Below are positions 1 through 11,544 of a DNA stretch of 64,000 nt, one piece after another. This DNA is from Siderastrea radians. Its lineage: Eukaryota > Cnidaria > Anthozoa > Scleractinia > Rhizangiidae. The stretch is taken from contig OZ024889.1 in NCBI GenBank assembly GCA_964017195.1, positions 60,659,858-60,723,857 on the forward strand, written 5' to 3'. The stretch's first letter is position 1. Each line of letters opens with the position of its first letter. The position numbers and the translations under genes are program-made. The notes below the pieces were generated by a model. That model had not been told where the DNA came from. It did no database searches and was given only the letters and a program-made list of their open reading frames with translations.

Positions 1-353
1 CCCAAAGTAATACTTAATTTCACACAAAAAGCTGTTTGAAATGCTAAAATGCGTGTACAACACTATAAGAGCCTGACTCCGATCCCCAGTGCGAGAGCTT
101 TGAATAATTTGTATTGGCGTTCCACCTTTTTCTTTTGTCAAACTTCCGTGCACTTTTTTTCTAGACTTGTGTGTTACCTCGTAAACAAGAAGTGGCTGAC
201 AGAGGCTTTGAAAGTAGCTCCAGGGATGAAATCACCAAAAAGGGAGAACAAAGCTCCATCAAGTGTTGCTGCTACGCCTGGCTGTAGCCACTGGGAGGAT
301 GGTAAACCGTGATTACTGATTCTCTTAAATTACGTAAACCCATGTGCAACACA

Positions 354-580
354 GGGCCCGGTTGTTTGAAAGTGGGTTAACGTTAACCCAGGATTAAACT
401 TTAACCCATTTTCCTGTGTCTTTTGTTTAAAAGAGTTCCAGCGGCTGTTTGAAGACAACCAAATTCAAAACGTAGGACACGAAGGATTTACAAGAAGTCT
501 TCATCGCTTGACTCTAAGACTGGATTAAAAAACTACGCTAATCCTGGGTTTGCTTAATCCCGCTTTAAACAACGGGGCCC
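354..580. mobile_element. MITE with GGGCCCGG termini (PIF/Harbinger-like)
   Basis: A 227-bp element whose ends are imperfect inverted repeats. Each end begins GGGCCC(C/G)GTTGTTT, continues with a GGGTTAA/GGGATTAA-like stretch and then AACCCAGGATTA. There is no coding capacity. The GGGCCCGGTT-type terminus suggests a non-autonomous PIF/Harbinger element, but no clean 3-bp target duplication is visible, so the superfamily is inference. Confidence 0.55.
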
Positions 581-858
581 AGACTGAGAGTGGAGTTTCA
601 GATCTCTGTACCCTGGGTTCCATTAAACGCAAAAAAGGAACGACGGTTTCAAAGTCTTTAAATTTAAATCGGTTCAACGTTTACGAGAGTGAGGTTCCTA
701 TTCAAGCGGTACAAGAAATGCGGGGCACCACGAAGCTCTCGGTATGCTTCACAGAATTGGTTGAGAAACCAATAAACATACAACTTTTTACAGCAACAAT
801 GACGCTAGCCCTTAAAAACAATAGAGCTTCATGGTAACGAGTTCCAGTGAAATGAGAG

Positions 859-1365
859 GTTCTAAAGAGCTTCAAGGTGGTTCTAACGTTTGAGCCTGTG
901 GATGGAATTCTAAAGTGTGGCCATTCAAGTGAAAGCTACTGAGAAGTACTTTTCTGTTTTTCTGTCTGTATATTGTGTTTACTTAAGGTGGTTCTAACTT
1001 CTGAGTCTGTGGATGGAAAGCTAATGAGCTACTGAGCAGTACTTTCCTGTGGTGCTGTTTATTATACTGTGCAAGGTGGTTCTAACTTTGGAGTCTGTGG
1101 GTGAAATCCTAAAGTGTGACCATTCAAATGAAAGTTACAGAGCAATCCTGTTTATTGTGAATGGTGAACATTGCACGTGGTGTTTCTAACTTTTGAGTCT
1201 GGATTAAATACTGAACTGTGATCATTCAAGCTAAATTGTATTGAGCAGTACTTTTCTGTTGTACTGTTTGTTAGGTCGTTCTAACTTTTGAGTCTGTGGA
1301 TGGAGTTCTAAAATGTGACCATTATAATAAAAGCTTCTGAGCAGAACTTTCACTTTGTGTTGTTT
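859..1365. repeat. Noisy tandem minisatellite, about 90-110 bp unit
   Basis: About five diverged copies of a unit reading roughly 'ggtggttctaacttt', 'gagtctgtggatgga', 'tctaaagtgtgaccattca', 'gagcagtacttttctgt'. Related inverted fragments occur near 34740-34790 and 44270-44350, so this is a dispersed family that has also expanded in tandem here. No gene is seen from 581 to 1728. Confidence 0.7.
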
Positions 1366-1728
1366 GTTTCTTAATATTTTCAAAATGAAATTATTGTTTT
1401 TTATTGCTGTTGTTGTTGGCATTGCTGGTAGCTTTAGGTAGCTTTTATTTTTACTTAACAATTATAATAATAACTTATTAGTGATACGAACTTTATTAAA
1501 GGGTCAAAATACCTTAGCATACATGCTAATTGAAGACAAACATAAAAAGTACGTAATTAAATACAAATCATATTTTTGTATCCAATAAAATAAGAAAATT
1601 GCTAATAATAGTCTATAAAAATACTAAAACTATGATCTACAAAGAGAACAGTCAGATCCACATTTGTTGCTAACTACTTTTTTTGTCTTAATTTGTTTCG
1701 TTTCATCTAAATTGGTTTCATCTTACAG

Positions 1729-1844
1729 CTCAGTCACAAAGTGTCTCGAAGATATCTTGCGACAGCTGTTACCTGCACAAGTTCGTTTACTCCTTGATCA
1801 ACAGTGTTGACAATCCCTTATGGCTTTTCGAGGTGCTTCAAGAG
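1729..1844 (+). other. Possible internal exon of the unrecognised gene ending at 4045
   Basis: This 116-bp block is flanked by a good acceptor (tcatcttacag) and a strong donor (GAG/gtacgt). Two frames carry protein-like stretches, SVTKCLEDILRQLLPAQ at the 5' half and SVDNPLWLFEVLQE at the 3' half, but they are different frames. The frame that would splice into the 3637-4045 exon meets a TGA. Either it belongs to another isoform, it carries a frameshift, or the resemblance is chance. Confidence 0.3.
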
Positions 1845-2046
1845 GTACGTTGTATTTTAGAATCATTTCTCTAAGCATTAATAACTGATGTTTCTTTAAG
1901 AAAGGAAACAAGCACTACAGATGTAATTGTTACGTGTACGCTGATTGTAAAATTCGTTTCTAAACTGCTCCTAGTTCTCAAGTGGGAATATAGATTGCTG
2001 TGCTGTCTCTTATTTCCGAGGGTCACCTCGCTAAGGTGGAGACCTC

Positions 2047-2446
2047 TTAAGGACGGTGCCTCCTAGTAGAGATGTATTTTTGCAAAGGTTATGACAATGG
2101 GGAAAACGTAGATCTTAGCAAGGGTTATAAGAATCCCAAAAAAAATGTGGGTAACCAAGCATTTTTCAGAGATAATTAAGCAACCGCAGTTCTAAAAATG
2201 CGTTAAAATGCAAAGAATGTCTGGCAATATCTTTCCAAATTTAAGCTTAATTTATCCCTGAATAATGCGTGGTTATCCCAGTTTTCTTTTTGGATTTTGA
2301 TAGCCCTTGCTAAGATCTGCTTTTTCCACATAGTCATAAACCGTGCAGAAATATTTTTGTATTAGGGGGCAAATTCCTTAAGAAACCCGAATATTCCGGG
2401 ATGCGCAGAACGTATGTGCAGTAACAAAAGGAGGCACCGTCCTTAA
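2047..2446. mobile_element. Foldback MITE with TTAA flanks (piggyBac-like), copy 1
   Basis: The element has inverted ends GGACGGTGCCTCCT ... AGGAGGCACCGTCC, each flanked by TTAA, the target duplication typical of piggyBac-type transposons. The whole 400-bp unit is a long imperfect palindrome: the internal words 'gatcttagcaagg' and 'ccttgctaagatc' face each other, as do 'gttatgac' and 'gtcataa'. It is non-coding. A more decayed copy lies at 36410-36849. Confidence 0.7.
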
Positions 2447-2860
2447 CGGCAGTCCCGAACAGTGAAGACTTTTCGGGACAAGCGAAGTATTTGTCTCTGT
2501 TGACCTGTCTTAATATAGTCGATCAGGTAGTAGTGTCACGAAGTTGATTTCAAGTCGTCTAATGTATAGTTCTTATTTAGCTGGGGGTTCATTTGTGCAC
2601 TACTGATGTCCCACGTAGCAGTCCCACATCAAGACAAGAGAGACAAAACCTTAAGATGAAACAGGCCTGTCAGTGCTACCCTCCAGTAAAGCTTCTGCTG
2701 CAAAAGTGAGTCCGCATGCTGATTTCTACATCTTTTAGAAAACGAGACTAGAACAGACTAGACTAGAGTAGACTAGTCCACTTATGTCCAGGTTTGCACG
2801 CAGGTGCGAAATTTACGATTTTTCGTGTGCTTGCGAAAAATCGCAAAAACCTGATAGCTT

Positions 2861-2965
2861 TCTGGAGGCCGTTTTGGGTCATTTTCTCCTCAACGGTCAA
2901 TAACCGCCATATCGTATACACTCAGACTGACCGTTGAGCAAAAATCGGCAAAACTGGCCTCCAGA
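2861..2965. repeat. Foldback hairpin
   Basis: Inverted arms TCTGGAGGCC(gttttg) and (caaaact)GGCCTCCAGA enclose an inner inverted pair CAACGGTCA/TGACCGTTG. The result is a cruciform-capable hairpin of about 105 nt. No coding content is seen and it is probably a small foldback MITE. Confidence 0.6.
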
Positions 2966-3165
2966 AGCGGTTAAAACACACAAAACCCGTCAAAAAAACC
3001 TGTCGATGTTTATTCGAAGAAAAACTGTCGATAATTTCCTATCCAATTTCAAATCCATACAAACTCTCATATGTTGATTTGTTTACCTGTGGTAGAATAG
3101 TGTATCACGTTATATAAATGTCCAACAACGTGCAACACGATAGAAAGCAATGGAACACAGTTTAA

Positions 3166-3445
3166 GATGAAATTATGAATATATGAAATTCATATATTTG
3201 AACTGCGGAATGAAGAAATAAATGCAAAGAAGATCCTCGCAGTTATTAACGCAACTTATGCAGTTGCGAAAAGAAAGCCTGAAAAAATCAGGCTTGCCGG
3301 GATTCGAACCCTGACCTCTGCGATACCGGTGCAGCGCTCTAACCAATTGAGCTAAAAAGCCAACTGGGAGCTGGTCATTAAATTGGTTCGTAATATACCC
3401 GGGAAAGATGAAGATGAAATTATGAATATATGAAATTCATATATT
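3166..3445 (-). mobile_element. tRNA-derived SINE flanked by a 33-bp direct repeat
   Basis: A 280-bp unit carries a tRNA-like head on the minus strand (3291-3362). An identical 33-bp direct repeat bounds it at 3166-3198 and 3413-3445. Each repeat contains the near-palindrome ATGAATATATGAAATTCATA. The tRNA-like part has an A box (TAGCTCAATTGGTTAGAGC) and a B box (GGTTCGAATCC). Such tRNA-headed repeats are common in anthozoan genomes. Confidence 0.65.
3291..3362 (-). tRNA. tRNA-like sequence (Thr GGT-like), probably SINE head rather than a functional gene
   Basis: Read on the minus strand, the D arm (GCTC...GAGC), an anticodon arm with loop CCGGTAT (anticodon GGT) and the T loop TTCGAAT can all be drawn. 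The acceptor stem pairs badly and the anticodon and T stems each have a mismatch. Because it sits inside a repeat unit, it is best taken as a tRNA-derived polymerase III promoter. Confidence 0.4.
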
Positions 3446-3636
3446 CAGTTTAAGCGAGTAGGTTTGTTAGTTGTATTCAACTTTCTCCGGGAATTGAACC
3501 CCTGTCCGACCGAGATGTCCGCGCAGAGCGAGATTCGACGGTACACACCCCAAGCTAGTACTTTTTAAACATCTTTTCTTTAATAATATGAGTAAATAAA
3601 GTTATTAAAACAGATATCCTTGTTTATTATTTTCAG

Positions 3637-4045
3637 GGACTTGGATACGTTCTCCAAACTTCTTCTGGGCCCCAAGATGACTACCGTAGTCGACGGAGTC
3701 GCTCGGCGGCGCGACCAACGCCGGCTGGAGCCTTCGGAAATCGTTTACGAGCTCGGTCACAGCAAGTTAATCAACACTAGACTTCAAGAAGTTCTTCAGG
3801 TGGCTAAAAGAGCTTTTAGTATCTCGGACTCGAGTGGATCCACATTCAAGAATTTAACGGAGGAGATTGCAACCGAGCACCCCATTCTTCGGTCACTGTT
3901 AGATCGGGTCTTGAAAGACGAGGACACTTGTTCATCAAGTGAACGTGAGGTCATCTTTCCGCGCGCTAGCATTCTACCCGCGTTGTTTGCTCAAGGCTTG
4001 TTTCCTGGTTTGTTTGAGCGGAGTCACATAGATGACTACTTTTAG
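3637..4045 (+). CDS. 3'-terminal coding exon of an unrecognised gene
   Basis: This exon begins after a pyrimidine-rich acceptor (tattattttcag at 3625-3636) and stays open for about 136 codons to TAG. Its G+C and CpG content is higher than its surroundings, as expected for coding sequence. The peptide starts RDLDTFSKLLLGPKMTTVVD and ends in a charged, aromatic tail ERSHIDDYF. It has no signal peptide, membrane segment or obvious zinc motif, and looks helical and soluble. The opening G is the third base of a codon, so an upstream exon ending in two extra bases is required; the candidate at 1729-1844 does not fit cleanly. No family is recognised. Confidence 0.55.
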
Positions 4046-5963
4046 CCCGAGAAAGGTCTCTAGACCTTACAAAAAAGTACTTCTCAACTTCAGTGGTCAC
4101 GCATTGCGATTTCCTCCAAGAACTGAAAACTTTGAAACATGTTGTACAGCATTATTTGCATCACCACAGGAGATTGCTGCTCAAAAGGTTTCTTTTCGCT
4201 AGTCACAATCTGAGATTCAGAATTAAGGTAATTTGTTTCTGAGGGTGAAAGTTCTGTTACCGCTCACAAGTTGAACTTAAATTGATAGATGATATCGCAT
4301 TGCTGGGCCGCTGCAAAAATGTTTTGGCCAAAATATGGTCAACAAAGCCAAGAACAATCCTTGCGTGCGGCTTTCTAGCATTTCCGTTGTTATTTGCAAT
4401 CTTTAATTTAGAAGTGTAAATCACAAGTGCGTGTAACAGGATATAGCGCCATTGCCAGATTAGTTTTGCCCAAACAGAACGCAGGTGTACCAGAAAGTAC
4501 CTCTGTTGCCCAGCAACCTCCTACGCAAACAGCGGGCTTAGTCAGTTCCGTACGAACGCCCGGGTTTCTGTTTTACCTGTTGTGGAACAGGGGGGTGAAA
4601 ACGAAGAGAAAACGGAAGTTGTTTGTTGTTTTATTCCCTCATAATATCGACCAAAGGATTCAGCCTGGTTTGTTACAGGAAATTTTCACGATAATGGGAA
4701 GGCAATATTTCGTGACTCTTTATTTTCCCTAAATTGGAGAATTTGCTACAAGTTTATGCTTTTAAATGTGACTTATTTTTTCGCGACATCACATTTTCGT
4801 GATGAAAATGAAAAATCGCGGAATGTCGCAAAATTTTCCTGTTATAAGGAGGTTAATTTTTCAAATTTGTCACGTTGATCCATAAAATAGTGTACATGTA
4901 GAAAAATTTGTTACGTTGATCCATAAAATAGTGCACATGTAGGAAAAAAGGGGGACTGAGCGATTAGATTAATACGTCAGCTGATTATCAACAAATTTAT
5001 GCGGTAGAAAATCTGTTTCAGTTGGAATAAAACGATGCTTGATTATGAAAAACTCATGAGTGTTTTGGAAGCGCTGTACCTTACAAATGAAGGAACGACT
5101 GAATTTTGAACTGAATTTTGTGCCTATTCGCGGTTTGTGGGAACTATTTGTAGGTTTCATGACAAAGCTGTTGCGCTTGAAAGAAAAAATATACCGTGAA
5201 AAGAGTAAACAAGTACCCCGAAAAGAGTACCCTCATAAAAGTACCCTGAAGAGAGTAAACGTTTTAGGAAAAGGTTTAGTTTCGCGCATTCTTGTGTTGA
5301 TTTTCCAGTTTTACCTGTATGGAAAGTCTTTCATGTGTAAATTGTTCTGTTTTGACAGCTATAAAATGATAAGTTATTGCATGCATACATAATCCCGTGT
5401 CGTTAAAAAAGGGGATTTTCTCATTTTCTGTAGAGACGTGGCAGACTGAATTGATACTTGTTCCGGGCATTCAAATTTCCTGTACAAAAAGCTTTAAAAC
5501 AGAACATATGCTCCTTAATGAACGTTCCTATAGGAATATTCTTCAAAAAATTGGTGTTTGAACCATCATAAAATTCAGGAAAAACAGCGCATTTAATATT
5601 TTTAATACGGTGATGTTTACAGTTGAAATTAAAGGCAAATAATGCGCGTTACACCGTCAACTGTAATTCAAACAACAAATGTCACTGGAAATTGGAAAAA
5701 ATCAAATCCAGGGTAATGGTCCCCGGTCGATTACTATACCAAACAGTCTCAAACTTTGCTTTTCAGTCGAATTTTGGTAAGTCGAATATAAAACAGTCAT
5801 TTTGCATTGACGCGACTTATAAATTGCAACGTAATTAGGCCTTGGGCTGGTCTTCGAGGACTGACTATGTGAGACGCTATAAACAAAGTACAACGAGTAT
5901 GTATTAAATGATATAGATATTTTAAAAAAGGTTCTTTCCAGTTGAAATTGCCTTGTAAAATGT
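4046..5963. other. Intergenic stretch, no gene recognised
   Basis: Short unsupported ORFs only. At 4862-4946 a 42-bp block (centre 'acgttgatccataaaatagt') is duplicated in tandem. At 5180-5260 the word 'aaaagagtaccc' recurs with small changes. Nothing else is interpretable. Confidence 0.5.
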
Positions 5964-6122
5964 AGCCTGTGTAGGAAGCGTTTCCGTAGGTTTTTCCGCC
6001 CGTTTGTGGCATTTTTCGCTTTTTGGCAGTGCAAAAATTGGCGCGAGCGCAGCAAAGTTCAAAAAAGCGAAAAATGCTTCAAACATGCGGAAAGCCCTAC
6101 GGAAACGCTTGCTAGGCAGGCT
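5964..6122. mobile_element. 159-bp MITE with AGCCTG termini
   Basis: Terminal inverted repeats of about 27 bp read AGCCTG..TAG.AAGCGTTTCCGTAGG at both ends. They enclose a smaller foldback (ttttcgctttt / aaaaagcgaaaa). The element lies 140 bp downstream of the GPCR stop codon. No certain target duplication is seen and the superfamily is undetermined. Confidence 0.65.
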
Positions 6123-6262
6123 ATGCAAAATATTACTATAAAACTGGCTCTTAAGCTTTACGAGTCTTGAGAATTATCGGTGCGCATGCAATCACCGTTT
6201 AATACGGCGAATGTTTTGCATGAGTCGAGTCAGGAGGTGGAAGTGGTTACTGATAAAGATCC

Positions 6263-7561
6263 TTATATCCATGTGCCACTTATATGAGAGGAGCTTCTCT
6301 TTGCCCTTTTTAGATCAGTAAAATCGAACTTTACTGACGCATTTTTAGCTCCATATAAAATCTTTGGTTCCTTCGTAGCTTCGTGACGTCTGTTGAGACC
6401 GTTCTCTCTCGCTGACCCATTAAAATCCCGTTTCCAGTCGTGGTTTCGAGCGGAATCCGCAATAAACGCCTTCGAAGATCCAGTCACTCTTGACTTGCAG
6501 CAAGCAAGCTTCTGTACGGAGTTTAAAACGACGCGGTTTCTCGTGATGTAGACGATCGGAAATAACGGGCCTTTGAGCCGAAACAAGTAGTAAATAGCGA
6601 AAACTACCCTGGGGGCAAGAACTTGACTTTTCGGAAACATCGTCCAAATAATCGCGACAAAAAACGGCCCCGTACAAATGATGTAGATTCCTAGTAGAAA
6701 CATCGCAGTTATCTTCGCCGGCGCGGATCTTGCGGCAAAATGTTCCGACGAGAAACGGCGTCGAATGCTTGAACCGCGCTGAACGTCCACCCTCCGTCGT
6801 CTTCGCCCTACGCTAAAGACGCGATAAGAAACGTAATACACGCTTAGCAGTGGAAGGAGAATGCAGGCTATCCTGAAGAAAACTGATAAAGCGTTAATGG
6901 CCGATCCTGCCTCAAAGAGTAGAGGAAGTGATCGGAAGAAAGCGCACTCGCTTTCAACGTTGCCAGACCGTGCAACTTTATTCCACGGAGCCGCCACGAT
7001 CGCAGATTGCAGCCAGACCCAAACCACGAGACATGTCACTCGCTCTTTGGTCATTCTTTTACGACAGGTTCGAACGAGGTTGACGTATCTGTCAAGCGCG
7101 ATACAGACCATGCTGAGGAGCGAAGCTACTTTCAACAAGCTGTCGAAGAAAGCCATCAAAGTGCAAAAAACATCACTTTCCATCAGACCCGGGATATAAC
7201 CAAGCGTGCCATAAAACGCGGTATCTGACATCGCAAGCAGAATGTCCGTGAGACAATTGTTGATAACCAATGTGTTCGTCACTGTTCTCATCTTATAGTT
7301 TTGGAAGTAGGAAAACATGATTATCATATTTCCTAACAGCGTGCAAACGATTACAGAGAGGCACAAAAGCCCTTTTCCGATACCAAATTCGTTCACAAGG
7401 TAATTTTCTGTGGCAAGCGAGCTGTTGGGCGGATTGTTGCTTCCCATTGTGTGGGGAAAACACGATGATTTTGGAGGAGTAGAAAGAACAAAAAGTATTT
7501 CCAGTAGTTTACCTTGTAACGTTGATTCAACTAATCTTGAATGTTGATCTCCTCCAGTCAA
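6263..7561 (-). CDS. Class A (rhodopsin-like) G protein-coupled receptor, intronless
   Basis: Intact 432-codon reading frame for a seven-transmembrane receptor. Visible marks: TM1 with GN (N78), TM2 LTD (D106), the TM3 cysteine C133 with ECL2 partner C206, a canonical DRY at 157-159, TM4 W183, TM5 P237, a very basic third loop (VGRRRRR), TM6 TGPFF and a basic cytoplasmic tail. The first 38 residues are atypical; ATG at residue 39 (7447), followed by an N-glycosylation site (NSS), is the more likely start and gives about 394 residues. TM6 lacks CWxP, and the TM7 motif is FPIVY rather than NPxxY. A single-exon orphan receptor is usual for anthozoan GPCR expansions. The ligand is not predictable. 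It is not an opsin, because the TM7 lysine is not at the retinal position. Confidence 0.85.
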   Translation of the reverse strand: MTGGDQHSRLVESTLQGKLLEILFVLSTPPKSSCFPHTMGSNNPPNSSLATENYLVNEFGIGKGLLCLSVIVCTLLGNMIIMFSYFQNYKMRTVTNTLVINNCLTDILLAMSDTAFYGTLGYIPGLMESDVFCTLMAFFDSLLKVASLLSMVCIALDRYVNLVRTCRKRMTKERVTCLVVWVWLQSAIVAAPWNKVARSGNVESECAFFRSLPLLFEAGSAINALSVFFRIACILLPLLSVYYVSYRVFSVGRRRRRVDVQRGSSIRRRFSSEHFAARSAPAKITAMFLLGIYIICTGPFFVAIIWTMFPKSQVLAPRVVFAIYYLFRLKGPLFPIVYITRNRVVLNSVQKLACCKSRVTGSSKAFIADSARNHDWKRDFNGSARENGLNRRHEATKEPKILYGAKNASVKFDFTDLKRAKRSSSHISGTWI

Positions 7562-8276
7562 TAATTCTAAACTTCAGGAAAAGGCTTTTTTTAAACTAAC
7601 ATGACAACTTTCAATATGCCCGCGCACTGAGCTTTGAGATATTCGGCCTTGAACTTTTCTGATATTAATTAAGACACCAGTTTTCTCTTTTTCACTATTT
7701 TGATAACAAGGAAGTCGTCTTGTATTGAACCGTAATCGACCGACGTCACGTTTTCTCGCTTCTAGTTGAGGCAATTTCCTCTCCGGCATTGTGAAAGCAG
7801 TTGTTTTTGACTCGTTTCTGCGCATATTCAGAATCATTTTAAAAGGGCTTTTACCTTTTCTTAAAGGAAGATTTAAAGTAAAGGGCAGATGGTTTTATGT
7901 TAGAATTCATAAAGATGTGCTTCGACTAAAGACAGCGATCCCATCAGTTATGCGATTTGTTAACTGCTGCATTAAAAAAAGCATTTCTTTTCAAGCTAAG
8001 TGAAGTGATTGTTTTAACAGTGACTTAGCTTGAAGAGTTTTCAAAGCTCGGTTGAGCTACAAATTGGCTGTAAACCTTATTTGGAAACACATCGTAATTC
8101 ATTTTCAATGCGAGGGTGTGCAAATGAACTTTAATTTAATACTTCATAGTACCTTTCAAATGAACCAATCACCTCCAAGCTCACTCTTGCGAAGAACAAT
8201 CTATGTTTGCAGGTGTATCGAACTCAAATATTTAATTTTCTAGGACACCGCTAAATGGTAAATATTGAAGTTAATC

Positions 8277-8510
8277 AAATTGAATGATGCTGTTTGGTTA
8301 TACATTTAATAGTACCACTGAAAACAAAATTTTGCGTGTACAGTTTAGATGTCTCGCGGCGACTGCATTATTTTGTCGGCTAATTTTTTTTCCTCCGGCA
8401 AAATTCACCGCCAAATTGAATGATGCTGTTTGATTATACGTTTAGTAATATCACTCAAAATAAATTAATGCATACAACTGTATTTATTTTCCACTTTTTC
8501 ATCCGGCAAA
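8277..8510. repeat. Imperfect direct repeat, about 135 bp, two copies
   Basis: The block starting 'aaattgaatgatgctgtttg' and ending near 'ccggcaaaat' occurs at 8277-8405 and again at 8413-8510 with substitutions. Non-coding. Confidence 0.55.
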
Positions 8511-8551
8511 ATCCACTGAAAGTAAATCCACCAGTGGCGGACTTATAATAG

Positions 8552-8878
8552 GCCTGTTCCAAACGTCGCGCTATTACCGTGCCGAACTAAAATCAAGAAT
8601 TAATTCGATTTAAGCACGGCAGTAGCACAACGTTTGAAACCATTCAGTTCGGGAGGTTGAATTAATTTCGGCACGACTATTTAGCACGGCAGGCCCTGTC
8701 GTGCCGCACGACACGAATTTGGCGCGACTGAATTAAATTCGACGTTTGAAACCACTGCCGTACTATTGTCGCCCAACTGCTGTGCTATTGTCGCCCCACT
8801 GCCGTGCTATTGTCGCCCCACTGCCGGGTCAAACTTATTTGAGTTCGGCACGGCAGTAGCGCGACGTTTGGAACAGGC
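8552..8878. mobile_element. MITE with GCCTGTTCCAAACGTCG termini
   Basis: Inverted ends of about 37 bp (GCCTGTTCCAAACGTCGCG... and its complement) bound a 327-bp unit. The interior reuses the terminal words CGGCACGGCAGTAGC and AACGTTTGAAAC and holds a 27-bp tandem repeat (8755-8830, 'ctattgtcgccccactgccg'). It is a non-autonomous DNA transposon, and the ends are reminiscent of PIF/Harbinger MITEs. Confidence 0.65.
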
Positions 8879-8879
8879 T

Positions 8880-10719
8880 TAAGGGGCTTTATTTCACAGC
8901 GTTTGAAAGAATACTCGCTTTTGATCGCACTAATAAATTTTACACAACACAGTTTTGCGTTTCGTGATATTCCTGGTTCTGGTATTAACTTGCAAGGTTT
9001 TCTTATTAAATAAATTAACGTTTAATTCTGATTCACCTTCAAGATATATACGTTTTGATAATGTTACAGAAGATGATACATGTAAAGTGTAGGCATGAGT
9101 TTTTGCAAATTTTTGTACGATTGGCAAAAAAAGAAAATTGATAAGGCTCTCAAAAATTTAGTCTGCTATCGATTGTTAAAGTGGGGTGTTGTCTCTTCCC
9201 GAATGTAATGTTTTAGTCCTCAAAGCGTATTACTGAATCAAGTTCTGTGTACCACTATTTCAGCATGCGCTGGTCGTCCAAACTTTGGTGGACTCTTGGC
9301 ACATGGTTTGAACCCAGGAGTAGTAGTATATCACAAAAGGTGAAGTGTATGATCGTCCGGGTGAGCGTAGTCCTGAGAAGCCAGTGTTTGTGATGATGTA
9401 CATTGATTGACGTCTCGAATATTTGACCGGACGTCATCATCAGAGCACTGGCCCACAACCATAAAAACATCTGTAAATTTAGGCTTTTCAAAATTAAATT
9501 AGAAGTCAGTTTTGATATTCAACGAAATATATATTTTCCTGTTTGGCACAGTTACTAAATGGCACTGTCGTCATCAGTTTATCTACAAGTTTCCTAGACT
9601 AAATTTAATTTTCAATGATTAATGCTAAATGAGCAGATCAAAAAGCGCCGACATAGACGAAGATAGCCGAACGTAGAAGCTTAAGTCTTGGTGACTTTCA
9701 ATACTCGGTACATGCACAGCTGTCCGCTGTCCTCAAGAATAATTGGTTCGCATGCATGACATGGAATGAGCATGATCTTGCATGGCTTTAAATAGGATAT
9801 GATAATATTATGATTACAACTTATCGTGTGGTTGTTGAGTAGTCACTTCTTGTTAGAATCATCCCCGGGCCTTCACGCGATTATCGATTGACCGCAGGAG
9901 GCTTGTGGCCGAACAGGATTCCTTGGGGAAACTTGCTGTTGAGCTCGACGTTTGACGTCACATTTCCGCCAAGGACGACTGGGAACGAGGCTGCTGCACG
10001 TCTTGTATCTAGTAACTTCATGCTTGACGAATAGGGACAAACTGGAACGTGCACACTCATTCCAGAAATGAAATAGTCCGAATAGGGGCCCATCTCCGAT
10101 ATTTCTTGAGGGGAGTGGGTGCCTGTACATCGGATAATATATATAATAAAATAAGCACCGGCTTATTGCATAATAAACCAGTGGAAATTAAAAGATATTT
10201 GTATAGGGTTGTTCTAAATTTTGACAACCTGTCTCGTGACCAGTAGCTTAAGTCCCTATTCAAACTTATTCAGCGTTATATCAACTGTTTGACTAGTAGA
10301 TTTTGAAACATTAGTGCAAATAAGAAATGTCTGACTGGATATTTTTGTGACGTTATCATTTTCCCGTTCCGAAGAAATAAATTAAGAAAGAAATTATGAC
10401 AAGCAAACCGTCTCAATTTGCTGGAGTTTTGTGGCAAATACAATTTTGCAGTTGTAAAAAAGAATCAGAAATTCTAAATCGCAAATATTGACTCCCCCCT
10501 TAAACCCCGCCCCTCCCAAAAACAACAACAACAACAAAAATCGCCAATTCGTGATCTACCAAAACACGTGTACATGGGGACAGAGACAACCAACAATAGA
10601 GTACACGATAACAATATCTGAGAAACAAGGAAGTCCCCTGTGTACCAGTAGATGAGGACAGAGCCCCAGTGACACATCTTACAGTTTTCGCTTCTTTCGA
10701 ACTCGAGCTAATAAAATAT
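8880..10719. other. Intergenic stretch, no gene recognised
   Basis: Only short unsupported ORFs on both strands. No repeat or RNA signature strong enough to name. Confidence 0.5.
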
Positions 10720-10739
10720 CACAGGACGAAATGGCAGAT

Positions 10740-11250
10740 TTAATGTCACTTAAAGGTTTCTTAAAGATAGAGTAAAGCACGGTTTTCTGTGTCTTTAAGT
10801 GTAACTTAAACACATTAAATGTTTATTTCCTTCATCTTTAAGACATTCACTTAAAACACTTAATGAACCATTTACATGCCATTTAAGCAGTGTTCTTAAA
10901 GGGTCAGTATAGAGTTTTTTAAGATCCTTTAAGTGACATCTTAAAGGACAGGATATAATCCTTTAAGAGGAAATGTTTCCTTAAATGTTAAGTAAATGGT
11001 AAGGAAAGTATCCCTTTCGCATATATAATTGAAATAATAAAGGGCCAGTAAAGAGTGTTTTAAGACCCTTTAAGTGACAACTTTAAGGACAGGATAGAAT
11101 TCTTTAAGAGGCTATGTCACCTTAAATGTTAACTAAATGTTAAGGAAAGCATTCTTTAAGTATCTTTAATTTCAAATTAAAGACAGGAAATGAAATTATA
11201 TGAACAGGAAATTCCGTTTAATCGCCTTTAAGTGACAATTTAAAGGGACA
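10740..11250. repeat. Left subterminal motif-rich region
   Basis: Dense short words TTTAAGTG, CACTTAAA, CTTAAAGG and CCTTTAAG in both orientations. A roughly 120-bp sub-block beginning near 'gggtcagtatagag' repeats once at 'gggccagtaaagag' (10904 and 11041). It mirrors the right subterminal region. Confidence 0.7.
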
Positions 11251-11544
11251 GAATACATTATTCTAGCATCATTTTCTTGTTCTTGTTTTGCAATTACTGC
11301 CAATTTTATATTAACTACACATTCGATGTAAATGAATTATCACCCCCACGTATGAGAGAAAAACAAATACATAAACAACTTTCCACTTACAAACATAAAC
11401 TTTTATTGTTTCCTTTCAAGCTACTTAATGTTTTACAAAGGAACGTAACACACTGTAAAGTGGTATAAATTCTCTACAAGTAACATTAAAATCAGAGTTC
11501 TGTAAAATATATATCATTTTAACAATCAACAGTTACTTTTTCTC

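Noticed and set aside
3470..3560. Second tRNA-like gene beside the SINE (B-box-like GGTTCAATTCC on the minus strand)
   Set aside because: No A box, D arm or acceptor stem can be drawn. It is probably a decayed repeat.
6263..7561. Opsin
   Set aside because: The TM7 lysine is four residues before the NPxxY-equivalent asparagine position instead of six, so it does not align with the retinal-binding lysine.
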